In this document: positions 1-8,470 of the stretch, in pieces | Numbering within the stretch: position 1 is the first letter of the stretch | Layout: every line of letters begins with the position of its first letter | Assembly (NCBI GenBank): GCA_964457925.1 | Contig: CAYWGH010000011.1 | Location: 62,001 to 126,000, forward strand | Source of the DNA: Coneutiohabitans sp964457925 | GTDB lineage: Bacteria > Zhuqueibacterota > Zhuqueibacteria > Zhuqueibacterales > Zhuqueibacteraceae | Direction: 5' to 3' | Length of the DNA: 64,000 bases | Made by a program: the position numbers and the translations under genes | The notes under the pieces: generated by a model | The model's database searches: none | Told to the model about the DNA's origin: nothing | What the model saw: the letters and a program-made list of their open reading frames with translations, nothing else

Positions 1-1079
1 GCATCGATCGCATCTCGCGCCAGTTGCTTCACCCCGTGCGTTTGCTGCGGTTCATCGGCCGCGCCATTACCGGAGTTTTAGTGCTGCGGCGCTTGCTGCG
101 CCAATTGCAAATCGATGTCGTCCACGCCAATGATTTGCGCGACTTTCATGCCCCGCTTGCCGCGTGGAGCTGCGGCGTGCCGGTGGTTTGGCATTTGCGC
201 GCGAGCCGGCCGAATCCGCTCACCCGTTATCCGGTGGCGACGATGATCCATTTGTTCGCAGCCCGGATTGTCGCTGTTTCACATTGCACAGCGCGGCAAA
301 TGGCGCTCAAACGCAGCTTCGCGCAAAACAAAGTGACCGTGATTTACAATCCCGGTCCCTATCGCGAGAAATTTCATCCGCGGATTGACGGCGCGCCGCG
401 GCGGCGGACATTCGGTTTTCCGCCGGAGGCCCCGGTGATCACGTTGATCGCCAAGCTTTCACGGCGCAAAGGCCACACGGTTTTTGTGCAAGCGTTGCCC
501 CTTATCCGCGCGCAAATTCCGGCGGCGCGCTTTCTCATTGTCGGCGGCGAATTGGAAGGCCATGAGGATTATGCACGCACACTGCGTGCGCAAGCCCAGC
601 CCTTCGTGCGCGAGGGTATTCTGCTCTTTGTCGGCGAGCGCAATGATGTGCCGGAGATCATGGCCGCGAGCGATGTCATCGTGCAATCCTCGCTTTGCCA
701 GGATGCCTTTCCGGGCGTCGTGCTCGAAGGCATGGCGACCGGGCGCGTCGTGGTGGCGTGCAATGCCGGCGGCATCCCCGAGCAAATTACCGACGGCGAA
801 GACGGGCTGCTCTTCACCATGGGCGATGCCCAGGATCTCGCGCGTCAGGTCATTCGCGTGCTCTCGAACCCCGCGTTCAAAGAAAAACTGGCTCACGCTG
901 CTGTAAAGAATCTCGACCGCAAATTCAATTTCGACAAATTTGTGCGCGAATTTGCCGAGCTGTATCAGACGTTGAAAATTGCGCCGAACGCGCGCCACGA
1001 AAATCTTGATGATGCGCCTCTTCCGAACAGGCGCGAAGCCGTTTCGATCATCCAAAAAATGGAAATCAGCTCGATTTAA
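1..1079 (+). CDS. Glycosyltransferase family 4 (5' end outside window)
   Basis: This is a GT-B fold glycosyltransferase of the GT4 type, likely adding a sugar from a nucleotide-sugar donor during envelope polysaccharide assembly in the cytoplasm. The frame is open to the first base of the window, so the N-terminus is missing; a TTG at 24 is only the first possible internal start. Visible motifs are the N-domain segment VVHANDLRDFHAP, the linker VTVIYNPG, the donor domain start ITLIAKLSRRKGH, and the C-terminal FPGVVLEGMATG followed by GGIPEQITDGEDGLLF, which corresponds to the EX7E donor-binding region. About 20-60 residues of the usual N-terminal domain lie upstream. The neighbourhood of sugar transferases supports the role; the sugar and acceptor cannot be read from sequence. 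Confidence 0.85.
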   Translation, partial: IDRISRQLLHPVRLLRFIGRAITGVLVLRRLLRQLQIDVVHANDLRDFHAPLAAWSCGVPVVWHLRASRPNPLTRYPVATMIHLFAARIVAVSHCTARQMALKRSFAQNKVTVIYNPGPYREKFHPRIDGAPRRRTFGFPPEAPVITLIAKLSRRKGHTVFVQALPLIRAQIPAARFLIVGGELEGHEDYARTLRAQAQPFVREGILLFVGERNDVPEIMAASDVIVQSSLCQDAFPGVVLEGMATGRVVVACNAGGIPEQITDGEDGLLFTMGDAQDLARQVIRVLSNPAFKEKLAHAAVKNLDRKFNFDKFVREFAELYQTLKIAPNARHENLDDAPLPNRREAVSIIQKMEISSI

Positions 1080-1084
1080 TGGCT

Positions 1085-1200
1085 GCAAAGCCGATAAATC
1101 GCAACTCTAAGGAAATCGCCGGCGGATGGAAAAGCTTTTTATCAGTTGGGTTGTTTCTATCCGGCAGAAAATTTTTTGCTTTTCAGACGACAATTTCACG
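1085..1200 (-). repeat. Dispersed palindromic element, 'GGATAGAAA' stem family (reverse copy)
   Basis: Read on the minus strand this copy shows the shared layout of the family: an A-rich flank (gcaaaaaattttctg), a left arm CGGATAGAAACAACCCAAC, a degenerate right arm, and a right flank ending gcgatttccttagagttgcg. Related copies lie near 25556, 43412, 43515, 43640, 52704 and 55232. It follows the stop codon of the first gene and could also act as a terminator. Confidence 0.6.
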
Positions 1201-1289
1201 TTAAAGGAACAAATGCGCAAACTCGCCTGCGGACAAGCCGGCATCATGTTTTGGATCTTGAAAGAATTTTTTAGGATGAACCTGCGATC

Positions 1290-2972
1290 ATGAGTTTACC
1301 ATCACAGCAATCCCGTCTTATCATTTTAGGCTTGGACGGCGCGACTTTTGACTTGATCACGCCCTGGGCCGAGCAAGGAAAATTGCCGCAACTGGCGGCG
1401 TTGATGCAAGACGGCTGCTGGGGGCCGTTGCGCACCGTGATTCCGCCCAGCACCGCCGTCGCGTGGAATTCCTTCGCCTCCGGCAAAGGGCCGGGGCGCC
1501 ATGGTTTGTTTGAATTCATGCGCCGCCGACCGAATTCTTATCGCATTGAGCCGGTGAATTCCGACGAGGTGGAGAGCGCGCGCCTGTGGGATATCATGGC
1601 CTTTCATGGCAAGCAATCGATCATTCTCAATCTGCCGATCACCTATCCGGTGCGGCCGCTCAACGGCCACATGGTTGCCGGCTTGCCGGTGCCGGCCTCC
1701 GGCCCGCATCGTTGTTATCCCGAAAATCTAATCGAAGAATTCGAGAAAATTGTGCCGGGTTACAAACCGCTGCCGAGCGTGAGTTTTTCCGGCAAGAATG
1801 AAAAGGAATATCTCGAGGATTTGCTTGGCACCCTGCAAAATAAAATCAGGATTGCGCGCCATTGCCTGAAACACAAGGCCTGGCATCTGTTTGTGCAAGT
1901 GTTCAGCGAAACCGATTTTTCGATGCACTCGTTTTGGCGCTACGCGGACAACACGCATTCGAAATACCGCCCGGAAGATCATCAGCGCTATGGTGATGCG
2001 ATTCTCAAAGTCTATCGTGTGATCGATGATTTTATCTGCGAGGTGCGGCAGAGCTATCCTGAGGTGCCGCTGATGCTGGTTTCCGATCACGGCTTCGGGC
2101 CGTTGGAGTACTACATCTACAGCAACACCTGGCTGCTGCGCGAAGGTTTTCTCACGCCCAAACGCAGCCTGGCGGCGCAGCTCAAATATCGCGCTTTTCA
2201 GGCCGGCCTCAGCCCGAGCAATATTTTTTCCATGATCAACCTGATCGGGCTGAGCAAAGTCAAGCGCAAAGTCAAAGGCACGCAAGCCGGCTATAGTTTG
2301 GCAGAGAAAGTTTTCTTCTCATTTCCGGATATTGATTGGCGGCGCTCGCGCGCGTATTCCATCGGCGGCGGCATTGCGGGTTTGATTTTTGTGAATCTCG
2401 AAGGGCGCGAGCCGGAGGGCGTGGTCAAGCCCGGCGCTGACTACGAGGCCACGCGTGATGAAATCATGCAGCGCTTGCGCCAATTCCGCGATCCCAAAAC
2501 CGGCGAAGCGTTGATCGGCGAAATTTACAAACGCGAAGAGCTGTTTGACGGGCCGTTTTTCGAGCGCGCGCCTGATCTGGTCTATTTCCCGAAAGACCCG
2601 CGCTACATCGTCTTTAGCAGTTTTTCGTTTTCTTCGCATCGCGTCATCCGGGATCCGGGACATTACATCACCGGCCAGCATCGCATGGACGGGATTTTTC
2701 TGATGCACGGCGCGGCCGTGAAGAAAGGCCAGCATCTGAAAAATGCGCGTATCATCGATGTCGCGCCCACCGCGCTTTATCTCATGGGCCACCCGATTCC
2801 CAACGATATGGACGGCACAGTGCTGGCCGGCGGCCTGGCGGACAAGGTGTTGCGCGAGCGGCCGATTGATCGCATGGAATTCGAGCACAACAAGAATGAC
2901 GAACAGATGGTTTACAGCGAAGAAGATCGCGCCGAAGTGGAAGCGCGACTGAAGAGTTTGGGATATTTGTAA
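1290..2972 (+). CDS. Alkaline phosphatase superfamily phosphodiesterase/phosphotransferase (paralogue 1)
   Basis: The protein (560 residues) belongs to the type I phosphodiesterase/nucleotide pyrophosphatase branch of the alkaline phosphatase superfamily, enzymes that hydrolyse or transfer phosphate esters using two metal ions. Visible sites are the N-terminal metal motif LGLDGATF (D16), the nucleophile region PPSTAVAW with T55 at the expected threonine position, the typical SGKGPGRHG, the metal pair D266-H267 in SDHGFGP, and a late histidine in GQHRMDG. It ends in LKSLGYL, as does the paralogue at 3233. No signal peptide is seen, so it is probably cytoplasmic. The location between glycosyltransferases suggests work on a nucleotide-sugar or lipid-linked sugar phosphate, but the substrate is unknown. 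Confidence 0.85.
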   Translation: MSLPSQQSRLIILGLDGATFDLITPWAEQGKLPQLAALMQDGCWGPLRTVIPPSTAVAWNSFASGKGPGRHGLFEFMRRRPNSYRIEPVNSDEVESARLWDIMAFHGKQSIILNLPITYPVRPLNGHMVAGLPVPASGPHRCYPENLIEEFEKIVPGYKPLPSVSFSGKNEKEYLEDLLGTLQNKIRIARHCLKHKAWHLFVQVFSETDFSMHSFWRYADNTHSKYRPEDHQRYGDAILKVYRVIDDFICEVRQSYPEVPLMLVSDHGFGPLEYYIYSNTWLLREGFLTPKRSLAAQLKYRAFQAGLSPSNIFSMINLIGLSKVKRKVKGTQAGYSLAEKVFFSFPDIDWRRSRAYSIGGGIAGLIFVNLEGREPEGVVKPGADYEATRDEIMQRLRQFRDPKTGEALIGEIYKREELFDGPFFERAPDLVYFPKDPRYIVFSSFSFSSHRVIRDPGHYITGQHRMDGIFLMHGAAVKKGQHLKNARIIDVAPTALYLMGHPIPNDMDGTVLAGGLADKVLRERPIDRMEFEHNKNDEQMVYSEEDRAEVEARLKSLGYL

Positions 2973-2975
2973 TTA

Positions 2976-3172
2976 ATTAGCCATCGGCCACTAACCATTA
3001 GCCATTAACCATTTGCCATTAGCCACTAACCATTAACCATTAACCATTAGCCATTTGCCATTAGCCATTTGCCATTAACCATTTGCCATTAACCATTTGC
3101 CATTAACCATTTGCCATTAACCATTGTCAAAGGCATGTCTAATGATTAATGACTAATGATTAATAGTTAATG
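2976..3172 (+). repeat. 7-bp tandem array (NNCCATT)n facing a (TAATGAY)n array
   Basis: From about 2990 to 3125 the sequence is a run of about 20 seven-base units, NNCCATT with NN = aa, ag or tg, with a 14-bp higher-order unit (aaccatttgccatt) in the right part. At 3140-3172 a second short heptad run (taatgat, taatgac) reads as the approximate reverse complement, so the two arrays could pair into one imperfect hairpin. There are no spacers, which excludes a CRISPR array. It lies between the two phosphodiesterase paralogues. Confidence 0.9.
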
Positions 3173-3232
3173 TCGAATTGCTAATTATTGGTTTTAAGAT
3201 CTGGCAGTTCGTGTTCAATTGTCCATGTCACA

Positions 3233-4789
3233 ATGAATAAAACGTCACGCAGCTCTAAGCTTCTTTTTTTCGGAATGGACGGCGCCACCTGGCGCATTCT
3301 AAAACCGATGATGGCGGATGGCCGCCTGCCGAATTTGCAGCGTTTATGCGACTCCGGCGCTTCCGGCGTTTTGCAGTCAATCGAGCCGATGGTCTCGCCG
3401 GCGATTTGGACGAGTATCGCTTCCGGCAAAACGCCGGATAAACACGGTGTATGGGATTTCGTGGTGTCCTCGAAAAGTGTGCGCTGCAAGCGCGTGTGGG
3501 ACATGGCTTCGCAATCCGGCTGGCGCGTTGGTTTGTGCGGTTATATGGTGACATGGCCGCCGCCGGAGCTTAACGGCTTCGTGATTCCCGGGTCATTCTC
3601 GCGCGGCCCGGAGACGCATCCTGCCTCGCTGCAGGCGATTCGCGAGCTTGACATGACCCAGCGTTCGGACAACCGGCGGTCGCTGTTCACCGCGATGCAA
3701 CGCGCGTGGCAATGTCATCGTTTGGGCGTGCGGTCCTCGTCGTTCGTCGATGCGGCGCTCACGCTGCTGCGCACACGCGCGCAACGCGATTATCTCGAAA
3801 AATTCTATCAAATGCGCCGCGTCGGGTTTGAAGCTTATGCCGATGTGTTCGTGTGCCAGGTGCAGCGGTTTCAAACGCAATTGTCGATGTATGTCTTCAC
3901 GCTGGTGGACAGCACCTCGCACAATTATTGGAAATTCATGGAGCCGGAACGCTTTGCCGGCGTCGAGGCGCGCGCGATTCAAAAGCATCACAGCAAAATT
4001 TATCAGGCTTACGAAGCCGTCGATCGCATGATCGGCCGCACGCTGCGCCGGCTCGGCGTGAACTTGGCAGCGCGTCTTGAAGACGGCAACACCAATATCA
4101 TTATCGCATCCGATCACGGTTTTCAATCCGTGCCCGAAGCCCAAGACCGGCCGCCGGACCGCACTGTGCGTATTTTGCCCGAGGCCCTAGTGGAATTGTT
4201 GCGTTGGGAGGCCGCCGAGGTGCGCACGTTTAACATTCGCGGCGCCACGTTCTTTCGCCATCGCCACGAGGATTCCTTTCGAATCGAAAAAATGCGCCGC
4301 GATCTCAGCGCGATTATGGCAGTGAATCCCTCTGTGCCATTGTTTGACGTTCGTCTCGATCCCTATGGCAACATTGAAATCGTGCTGAACGCCGCCCTCG
4401 GCGAGTTGAAAAGCTTGCAGGTAAAGCTGCCGGAAGGCCAGATCATCGCCGCCGAGAAAATCGTTGCCGGCGATATTGGCGCCATTTCCGGCGATCATCA
4501 CCCCGAAGGCGTTTTCATTGCGGCCGGACCGGGCATTCGCCGCGGGTATGCCCTGCAAAACGCCAGCGTTTTGGATGTCACACCCACCTTGCTCGCTTTG
4601 ATGGATTTGCCCATCGGGCATGACATGGACGGCCGCGTGCTCACGGAAATATTCAAACCGGATTTTTTGAGCGCTTCGCCCGTCCGTCACATTGATACGT
4701 GGGAAGAGCCAAGCTGGAGCTATGAAGAAGACAACGCTTCCGCCGACGAGGCATTGAAAGAAAATTTAAGAAGCTTGGGGTATCTCTAA
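3233..4789 (+). CDS. Alkaline phosphatase superfamily phosphodiesterase/phosphotransferase (paralogue 2)
   Basis: This is a 518-residue relative of the protein at 1290. The ATG at 3233 is preferred over an upstream TTG (3188) because the family motif FFGMDGATW then starts about 12 residues in, as in the paralogue. The metal motif GMDGATW, the SGKTPDKHG segment, the D294-H295 pair in ASDHGF and the later GDHHPEG histidines are present. At the nucleophile position, residue 55, it has serine (VSPAIW) where the paralogue has threonine; serine can serve as nucleophile in this superfamily, so activity is plausible but may differ. The C-terminus LRSLGYL matches the paralogue. Tandem duplication followed by divergence is likely. 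Substrate unknown. Confidence 0.82.
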   Translation: MNKTSRSSKLLFFGMDGATWRILKPMMADGRLPNLQRLCDSGASGVLQSIEPMVSPAIWTSIASGKTPDKHGVWDFVVSSKSVRCKRVWDMASQSGWRVGLCGYMVTWPPPELNGFVIPGSFSRGPETHPASLQAIRELDMTQRSDNRRSLFTAMQRAWQCHRLGVRSSSFVDAALTLLRTRAQRDYLEKFYQMRRVGFEAYADVFVCQVQRFQTQLSMYVFTLVDSTSHNYWKFMEPERFAGVEARAIQKHHSKIYQAYEAVDRMIGRTLRRLGVNLAARLEDGNTNIIIASDHGFQSVPEAQDRPPDRTVRILPEALVELLRWEAAEVRTFNIRGATFFRHRHEDSFRIEKMRRDLSAIMAVNPSVPLFDVRLDPYGNIEIVLNAALGELKSLQVKLPEGQIIAAEKIVAGDIGAISGDHHPEGVFIAAGPGIRRGYALQNASVLDVTPTLLALMDLPIGHDMDGRVLTEIFKPDFLSASPVRHIDTWEEPSWSYEEDNASADEALKENLRSLGYL

Positions 4790-5273
4790 GACGGCATCTG
4801 AAAAGTGCTAACTTACAGAAAACGGACCGGTCGGTTGGCAATAATTTGTTTGAAAAATTGACCAGTTAGGCCGTAAACCGCTGAAAGTTAGAATAAAGTT
4901 CTGAAAGTCTAGGGCAAATTAATTTGTCGGCAGAACGATTCAAAACAATTCTGCTGATAAATCATTCCGCCAAAGTTTTTTCGGCGATGCTCGGTGAACT
5001 CGGCGCATTTCGGTGGAAAACTTTATCGCCGATGGTCACCGGAGGCACCGAGTTTCGCCGAACAGTTACGTGCTGCTTCGCCGAAGCTTTGATTTGCAGC
5101 TTGTCGCAAATCGGGATAGAACATTAACTGGAACAACCGACCGGTCAGTAGCCGATTTTTCAAATACGCTCTAAGCGTGACGATTGCGCCAGTTGATGGC
5201 GAGCGAACGACGTAACACCGGAATGGCGATCATCGGCGTGCAAGCATCACGTTGTACAATTGATGGACTTCGC
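4790..5273. other. Structured intergenic region with TetR-like palindromes
   Basis: No convincing gene is seen. A perfect 13-bp inverted pair, gaccggtcggttg (4825-4837) and caaccgaccggtc (5134-5146), brackets the stretch; each arm holds the 8-bp palindrome GACCGGTC typical of TetR-family operators. Inside, tcggcgatgctcggtg (from 4981) is nearly complementary to caccgagtttcgccga (from 5046), so a long hairpin is possible. It may be a regulatory leader of the following gene or a small non-autonomous element; the sequence does not decide. Confidence 0.5.
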
Positions 5274-7616
5274 ATGACTTCCAAAACTGGGACGCTTTGG
5301 GGCTTGCGTCTGTTGACGCTGCTGCTTTTTCTGTCGGCCTGGATGGGCATGTATGCGACCAGCAGAAGCCGTCGCATTGATTTCGACGCGACGCTCGAAC
5401 CCAACGTCGCCACCGCGCGCGTTGCCGGAACCTGGGCGGTTAAGCTGGTGATCGGCGTTGACAGCTTGCGAACCGGCGCGGCGGTGAAATATCGTTTCGT
5501 CAAAGGTTTCGATAAGCCGCAGAACGCGGATTCGCTCAAAGCAAATTTCATCGCCGTGCGCAGCAACAGCAGCACCGGCAAAGTTGCCATCGTCAGTATC
5601 GACAACCGTGATTCGACGACAAACTGGGATTGGGATCGCAATGCGTGGATTGTGACGGTGAGCGTTACAGCCGGACGGCTGTTGCGCGGCGAAGAAATTG
5701 TTTTGACCTATGGCGCCAATCCGCCGCACGGTCGCATGTTCGCGCCGCCCTCGGCATTTGTTGATACGATGCGCATTGCCTATGATGTCGCCGGCAATGG
5801 CATGTTTCAGGAATTGCTCGCGCCCCCGGCAATTTCTGTGAGCGCGGGCCTGCCGCAACAGCTTGTCGCCTACTTGCCCTCGCAAGCCGTGGCGGGTTTG
5901 GAAACGCGCCTGCGTATAAGAGTGCTCGACGCGAATCATAATCTCGCGTCGACGGTTACCGGTCATTTGCTTTTATCTGCCAGCGACTCGACCGCCAATT
6001 TGACGAGCGCGATGACGATGGTGAGCGGCGATAACGGCAGCCTGGAATTCCCGGTGATCTTTGGCTATCCCGGCGTGCACCGGGTTCAGGTGCGCATGCA
6101 ACTCGAAAACACCGGCGCCTGGCTGGAAGCAACCAGCAACCCCATTGCCGTAAGTGCGGCGCCGTTGCCGCTGCAAACGTTCTGGGGCGATTTGCACAGC
6201 CATTCGCGCATCAGTCACGACGGTCATGGCACGGGCGCATTTGAGAAGGCGCGCGAGGTTGCGGCGCTCGATTTTTATGCGCTCACCGATCACACCTCGA
6301 ATGATTTCAGCCCGCAAGGCGGCATTAACGAGGCGGAATGGCAGCAGATTAAAAACGACGTCATCACGTATCACCAACCGGGAAAGTTCGTGACCTTGCT
6401 GGGCTATGAGTACAGCCGGCTGGCGCCCTCCGGGCATCACAATATTTATTTCAATGCGCCGGATGAGGTCTTGGCGGGTTTGCCGTTATACCGCGAACAG
6501 CTCAAGGGTGAAATTCAGGATATGTGGCGCATGCTGGCCAATACTTTGCCGGCCGGCGTCGAGTTTCTGACGGTGCCGCATCATAGCGGCATCATGTGGT
6601 CACCGGCCTCGAATTCCGGCGTCAGCTTTGGGCCCGGTTTCGGCCATCGCCTGTACCGCCCGTTGATCGAGATTTATTCGATCCACGGCCAAAGTGAAAT
6701 GTATGCGCCGGATCATCCTCTCGCCTATGAAAAACTTGATATCAAAGGCGACCGCTACAGCTCGAGCGGGCCTCATTATGCGCAAGACGCCTGGGCAGCC
6801 GGTGAAATATTGGGGGCAATCGCCTCGAGCGACGATCACAGCGCGACACCCGGCTTGCCGTTTCGCGGCCTGACGGCGGTATTTGCCGCCGCGCTTACCC
6901 GCGACGCGATTTTTTCAGCATTGCAGCAGCGTCGCGTGTATGCCACCACCGGACAACGCATGCTGCTCTCCTTCACAATTGCCGATCACATGATGGGCGA
7001 GCGGTTCGAATTTCCGGTGGGAGAGTTTCCTCGCATCGTTGCTGAAGTTCATGGCACCGATGAAATCGAGTTCGTGGAAATTTTGAAATGGGATTTGAGG
7101 CATGGCCGCCGGCAAAACGGGCATCCGGTTTTTGAGGTGATGCGGCGGTTGCCGGGCAGCGGCCTGCACGTGCAGCATGCGATGGCGGATTCAAGTTATG
7201 CCGGGGATGCCGTGTATTACCTCCGCGTCAAGCAAAAAAACGACATCTATGATTTTGCACGCCGGTTGCATCGCCAAGTCTGGGCATGGTCAAGCCCCAT
7301 TTGGGTGATGGCGCCCAATCCCTTGGACACCACCGAGCAGCAGCGGCTGCCGCGCGCTTTGCAGCTTGACGAAAGCTACCCCAATCCCAGTCGCGGAGAA
7401 ATGCAAATTGGTTTTTATTTGCCCGTCAGCGGGCGCACGGCGCTCAAGCTTTATGATATGCTTGGCCGCGAAGTGTTCACGTTTTTTGACCGCTTTGAAT
7501 TTGAAGGCCGGCATTCGGTTCATCTCAAAACGCCGGAATTGGCCAATGGTATTTATTTTTTGAGATTGCAATCCGGCCAACAGATTTTGCAGAAGAAATT
7601 TTTGTTGATAAGATGA
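5274..7616 (+). CDS. Secreted DUF3604 / PHP-type metal-dependent hydrolase with T9SS sorting domain
   Basis: The ATG at 5274 gives a short basic N-terminus and a hydrophobic segment (LRLLTLLLFLSAWMGMYA), a good export signal; earlier TTG/ATG codons only add a long non-signal leader. Residues 30-300 look like a beta-rich region. The DUF3604/PHP-like domain begins at FWGDLHSHS (H308, H310), followed by ALTDHTSND, GYEYS, VPHHSG and SSDDHS, the metal-binding set of PHP-type phosphoesterases. From residue 700 a type A T9SS C-terminal domain is clear: YPNPSRG, then a beta-strand pattern with YDMLGREV and ANGIYFLRL up to the end (about 78 residues). The product is therefore probably exported, cleaved at the tail and surface attached. 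Substrate unknown. 780 residues. Confidence 0.82.
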   Translation: MTSKTGTLWGLRLLTLLLFLSAWMGMYATSRSRRIDFDATLEPNVATARVAGTWAVKLVIGVDSLRTGAAVKYRFVKGFDKPQNADSLKANFIAVRSNSSTGKVAIVSIDNRDSTTNWDWDRNAWIVTVSVTAGRLLRGEEIVLTYGANPPHGRMFAPPSAFVDTMRIAYDVAGNGMFQELLAPPAISVSAGLPQQLVAYLPSQAVAGLETRLRIRVLDANHNLASTVTGHLLLSASDSTANLTSAMTMVSGDNGSLEFPVIFGYPGVHRVQVRMQLENTGAWLEATSNPIAVSAAPLPLQTFWGDLHSHSRISHDGHGTGAFEKAREVAALDFYALTDHTSNDFSPQGGINEAEWQQIKNDVITYHQPGKFVTLLGYEYSRLAPSGHHNIYFNAPDEVLAGLPLYREQLKGEIQDMWRMLANTLPAGVEFLTVPHHSGIMWSPASNSGVSFGPGFGHRLYRPLIEIYSIHGQSEMYAPDHPLAYEKLDIKGDRYSSSGPHYAQDAWAAGEILGAIASSDDHSATPGLPFRGLTAVFAAALTRDAIFSALQQRRVYATTGQRMLLSFTIADHMMGERFEFPVGEFPRIVAEVHGTDEIEFVEILKWDLRHGRRQNGHPVFEVMRRLPGSGLHVQHAMADSSYAGDAVYYLRVKQKNDIYDFARRLHRQVWAWSSPIWVMAPNPLDTTEQQRLPRALQLDESYPNPSRGEMQIGFYLPVSGRTALKLYDMLGREVFTFFDRFEFEGRHSVHLKTPELANGIYFLRLQSGQQILQKKFLLIR

Positions 7617-7702
7617 TTTGTTCAAACCGGGATTTCCGATTTTGATTGTCACATTCCATAAGAAACGTAACGCTCAAGGCAATTAACTAAACTCGACTCC
7701 GC

Positions 7703-8443
7703 ATGAGTCTCGTTCATAAAGTACATCACCTCTTTTCTCTGTTGGAAGACTTGGGATCGCTGAAGGCTTTGTTGACGTGGCCGAAGTTTTCCGTCACCTC
7801 TTACAAAATGATTTCCGGCCTGGTCAAGCAGGGCCTGCGGCCCCGAACTGTGCTGGATGTCGGCGCCAATGTCGGCCAATTTGCGGTGGCGGCCGCCAAG
7901 CTTTTTCCGAATGTGCAGGTGCATTCGTTCGAGCCTCTGCCGGATTGCATTGCAGAGCTGCGCAAGCACGCCGCGAGTTTGGGCAATATCGCGGTTTATC
8001 CCGTGGCTTTGGGAGAGCAGGAGGGCGAAGTCACGATGCACGTGAATGCGCAATCGCGCGCCAGCTCGGTGCTGCCGCTGGCGCAAGCCCATCTCACTGC
8101 ATTTCCAGAGGCGCGCGAGCAAAAGGAGATCAAGGTTCGCGTCACGACGCTTGATCACATTTTGGCGAATATCAATTTGCCGCGGCCGATTTTGTTGAAA
8201 ATCGATGTGCAGGGTTATGAAGCGCAAACCCTGCGCGGCGCCAGCGCGACGCTGAAACAAGTCGATTACGCCGTGCTGGAATCCTCCTTCAAACCGATGT
8301 ATGACGGCGAGCTGCTGTTCATGGATATCGTGCGCTTAATGGAAGCGCAGGGCATGCGTTTTGGGCGACCGGTGGGCTGGCTCGTTGCGCCTGGCAGCGG
8401 CGAAATTTTGCAAATGGATGCGTTATTTGAGCGCGCGCCTTGA
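7703..8443 (+). CDS. FkbM family SAM-dependent methyltransferase
   Basis: A class I methyltransferase fold is shown by VLDVGANVGQFAVAAAK (motif I), HSFEPLPDC (acidic end of strand 2), and the FkbM hallmark ILLKIDVQGYEAQTLRG. FkbM enzymes usually O-methylate hydroxyls on sugars or polyketides; here, inside a polysaccharide locus, methylation of a glycan residue is the likely job. The protein has 246 residues, the usual length, and no signal peptide. It starts at an ATG 87 bp after the previous stop and is followed 27 bp later by the glycoside-hydrolase-like gene, so the two may be co-transcribed. Confidence 0.88.
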   Translation: MSLVHKVHHLFSLLEDLGSLKALLTWPKFSVTSYKMISGLVKQGLRPRTVLDVGANVGQFAVAAAKLFPNVQVHSFEPLPDCIAELRKHAASLGNIAVYPVALGEQEGEVTMHVNAQSRASSVLPLAQAHLTAFPEAREQKEIKVRVTTLDHILANINLPRPILLKIDVQGYEAQTLRGASATLKQVDYAVLESSFKPMYDGELLFMDIVRLMEAQGMRFGRPVGWLVAPGSGEILQMDALFERAP

Positions 8444-8470
8444 AATCAAAACCGAAGGGTCGATCATACG

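Noticed and set aside
2976..3172. CRISPR array
   Set aside because: The unit is only 7 bp (14 bp higher-order) with no unique spacers and no cas genes in the window.
4924..5127. 67-codon frame in the gap before the DUF3604 gene
   Set aside because: Starts with TTG, has no motif, and lies inside the inverted-repeat structure that explains the sequence better.
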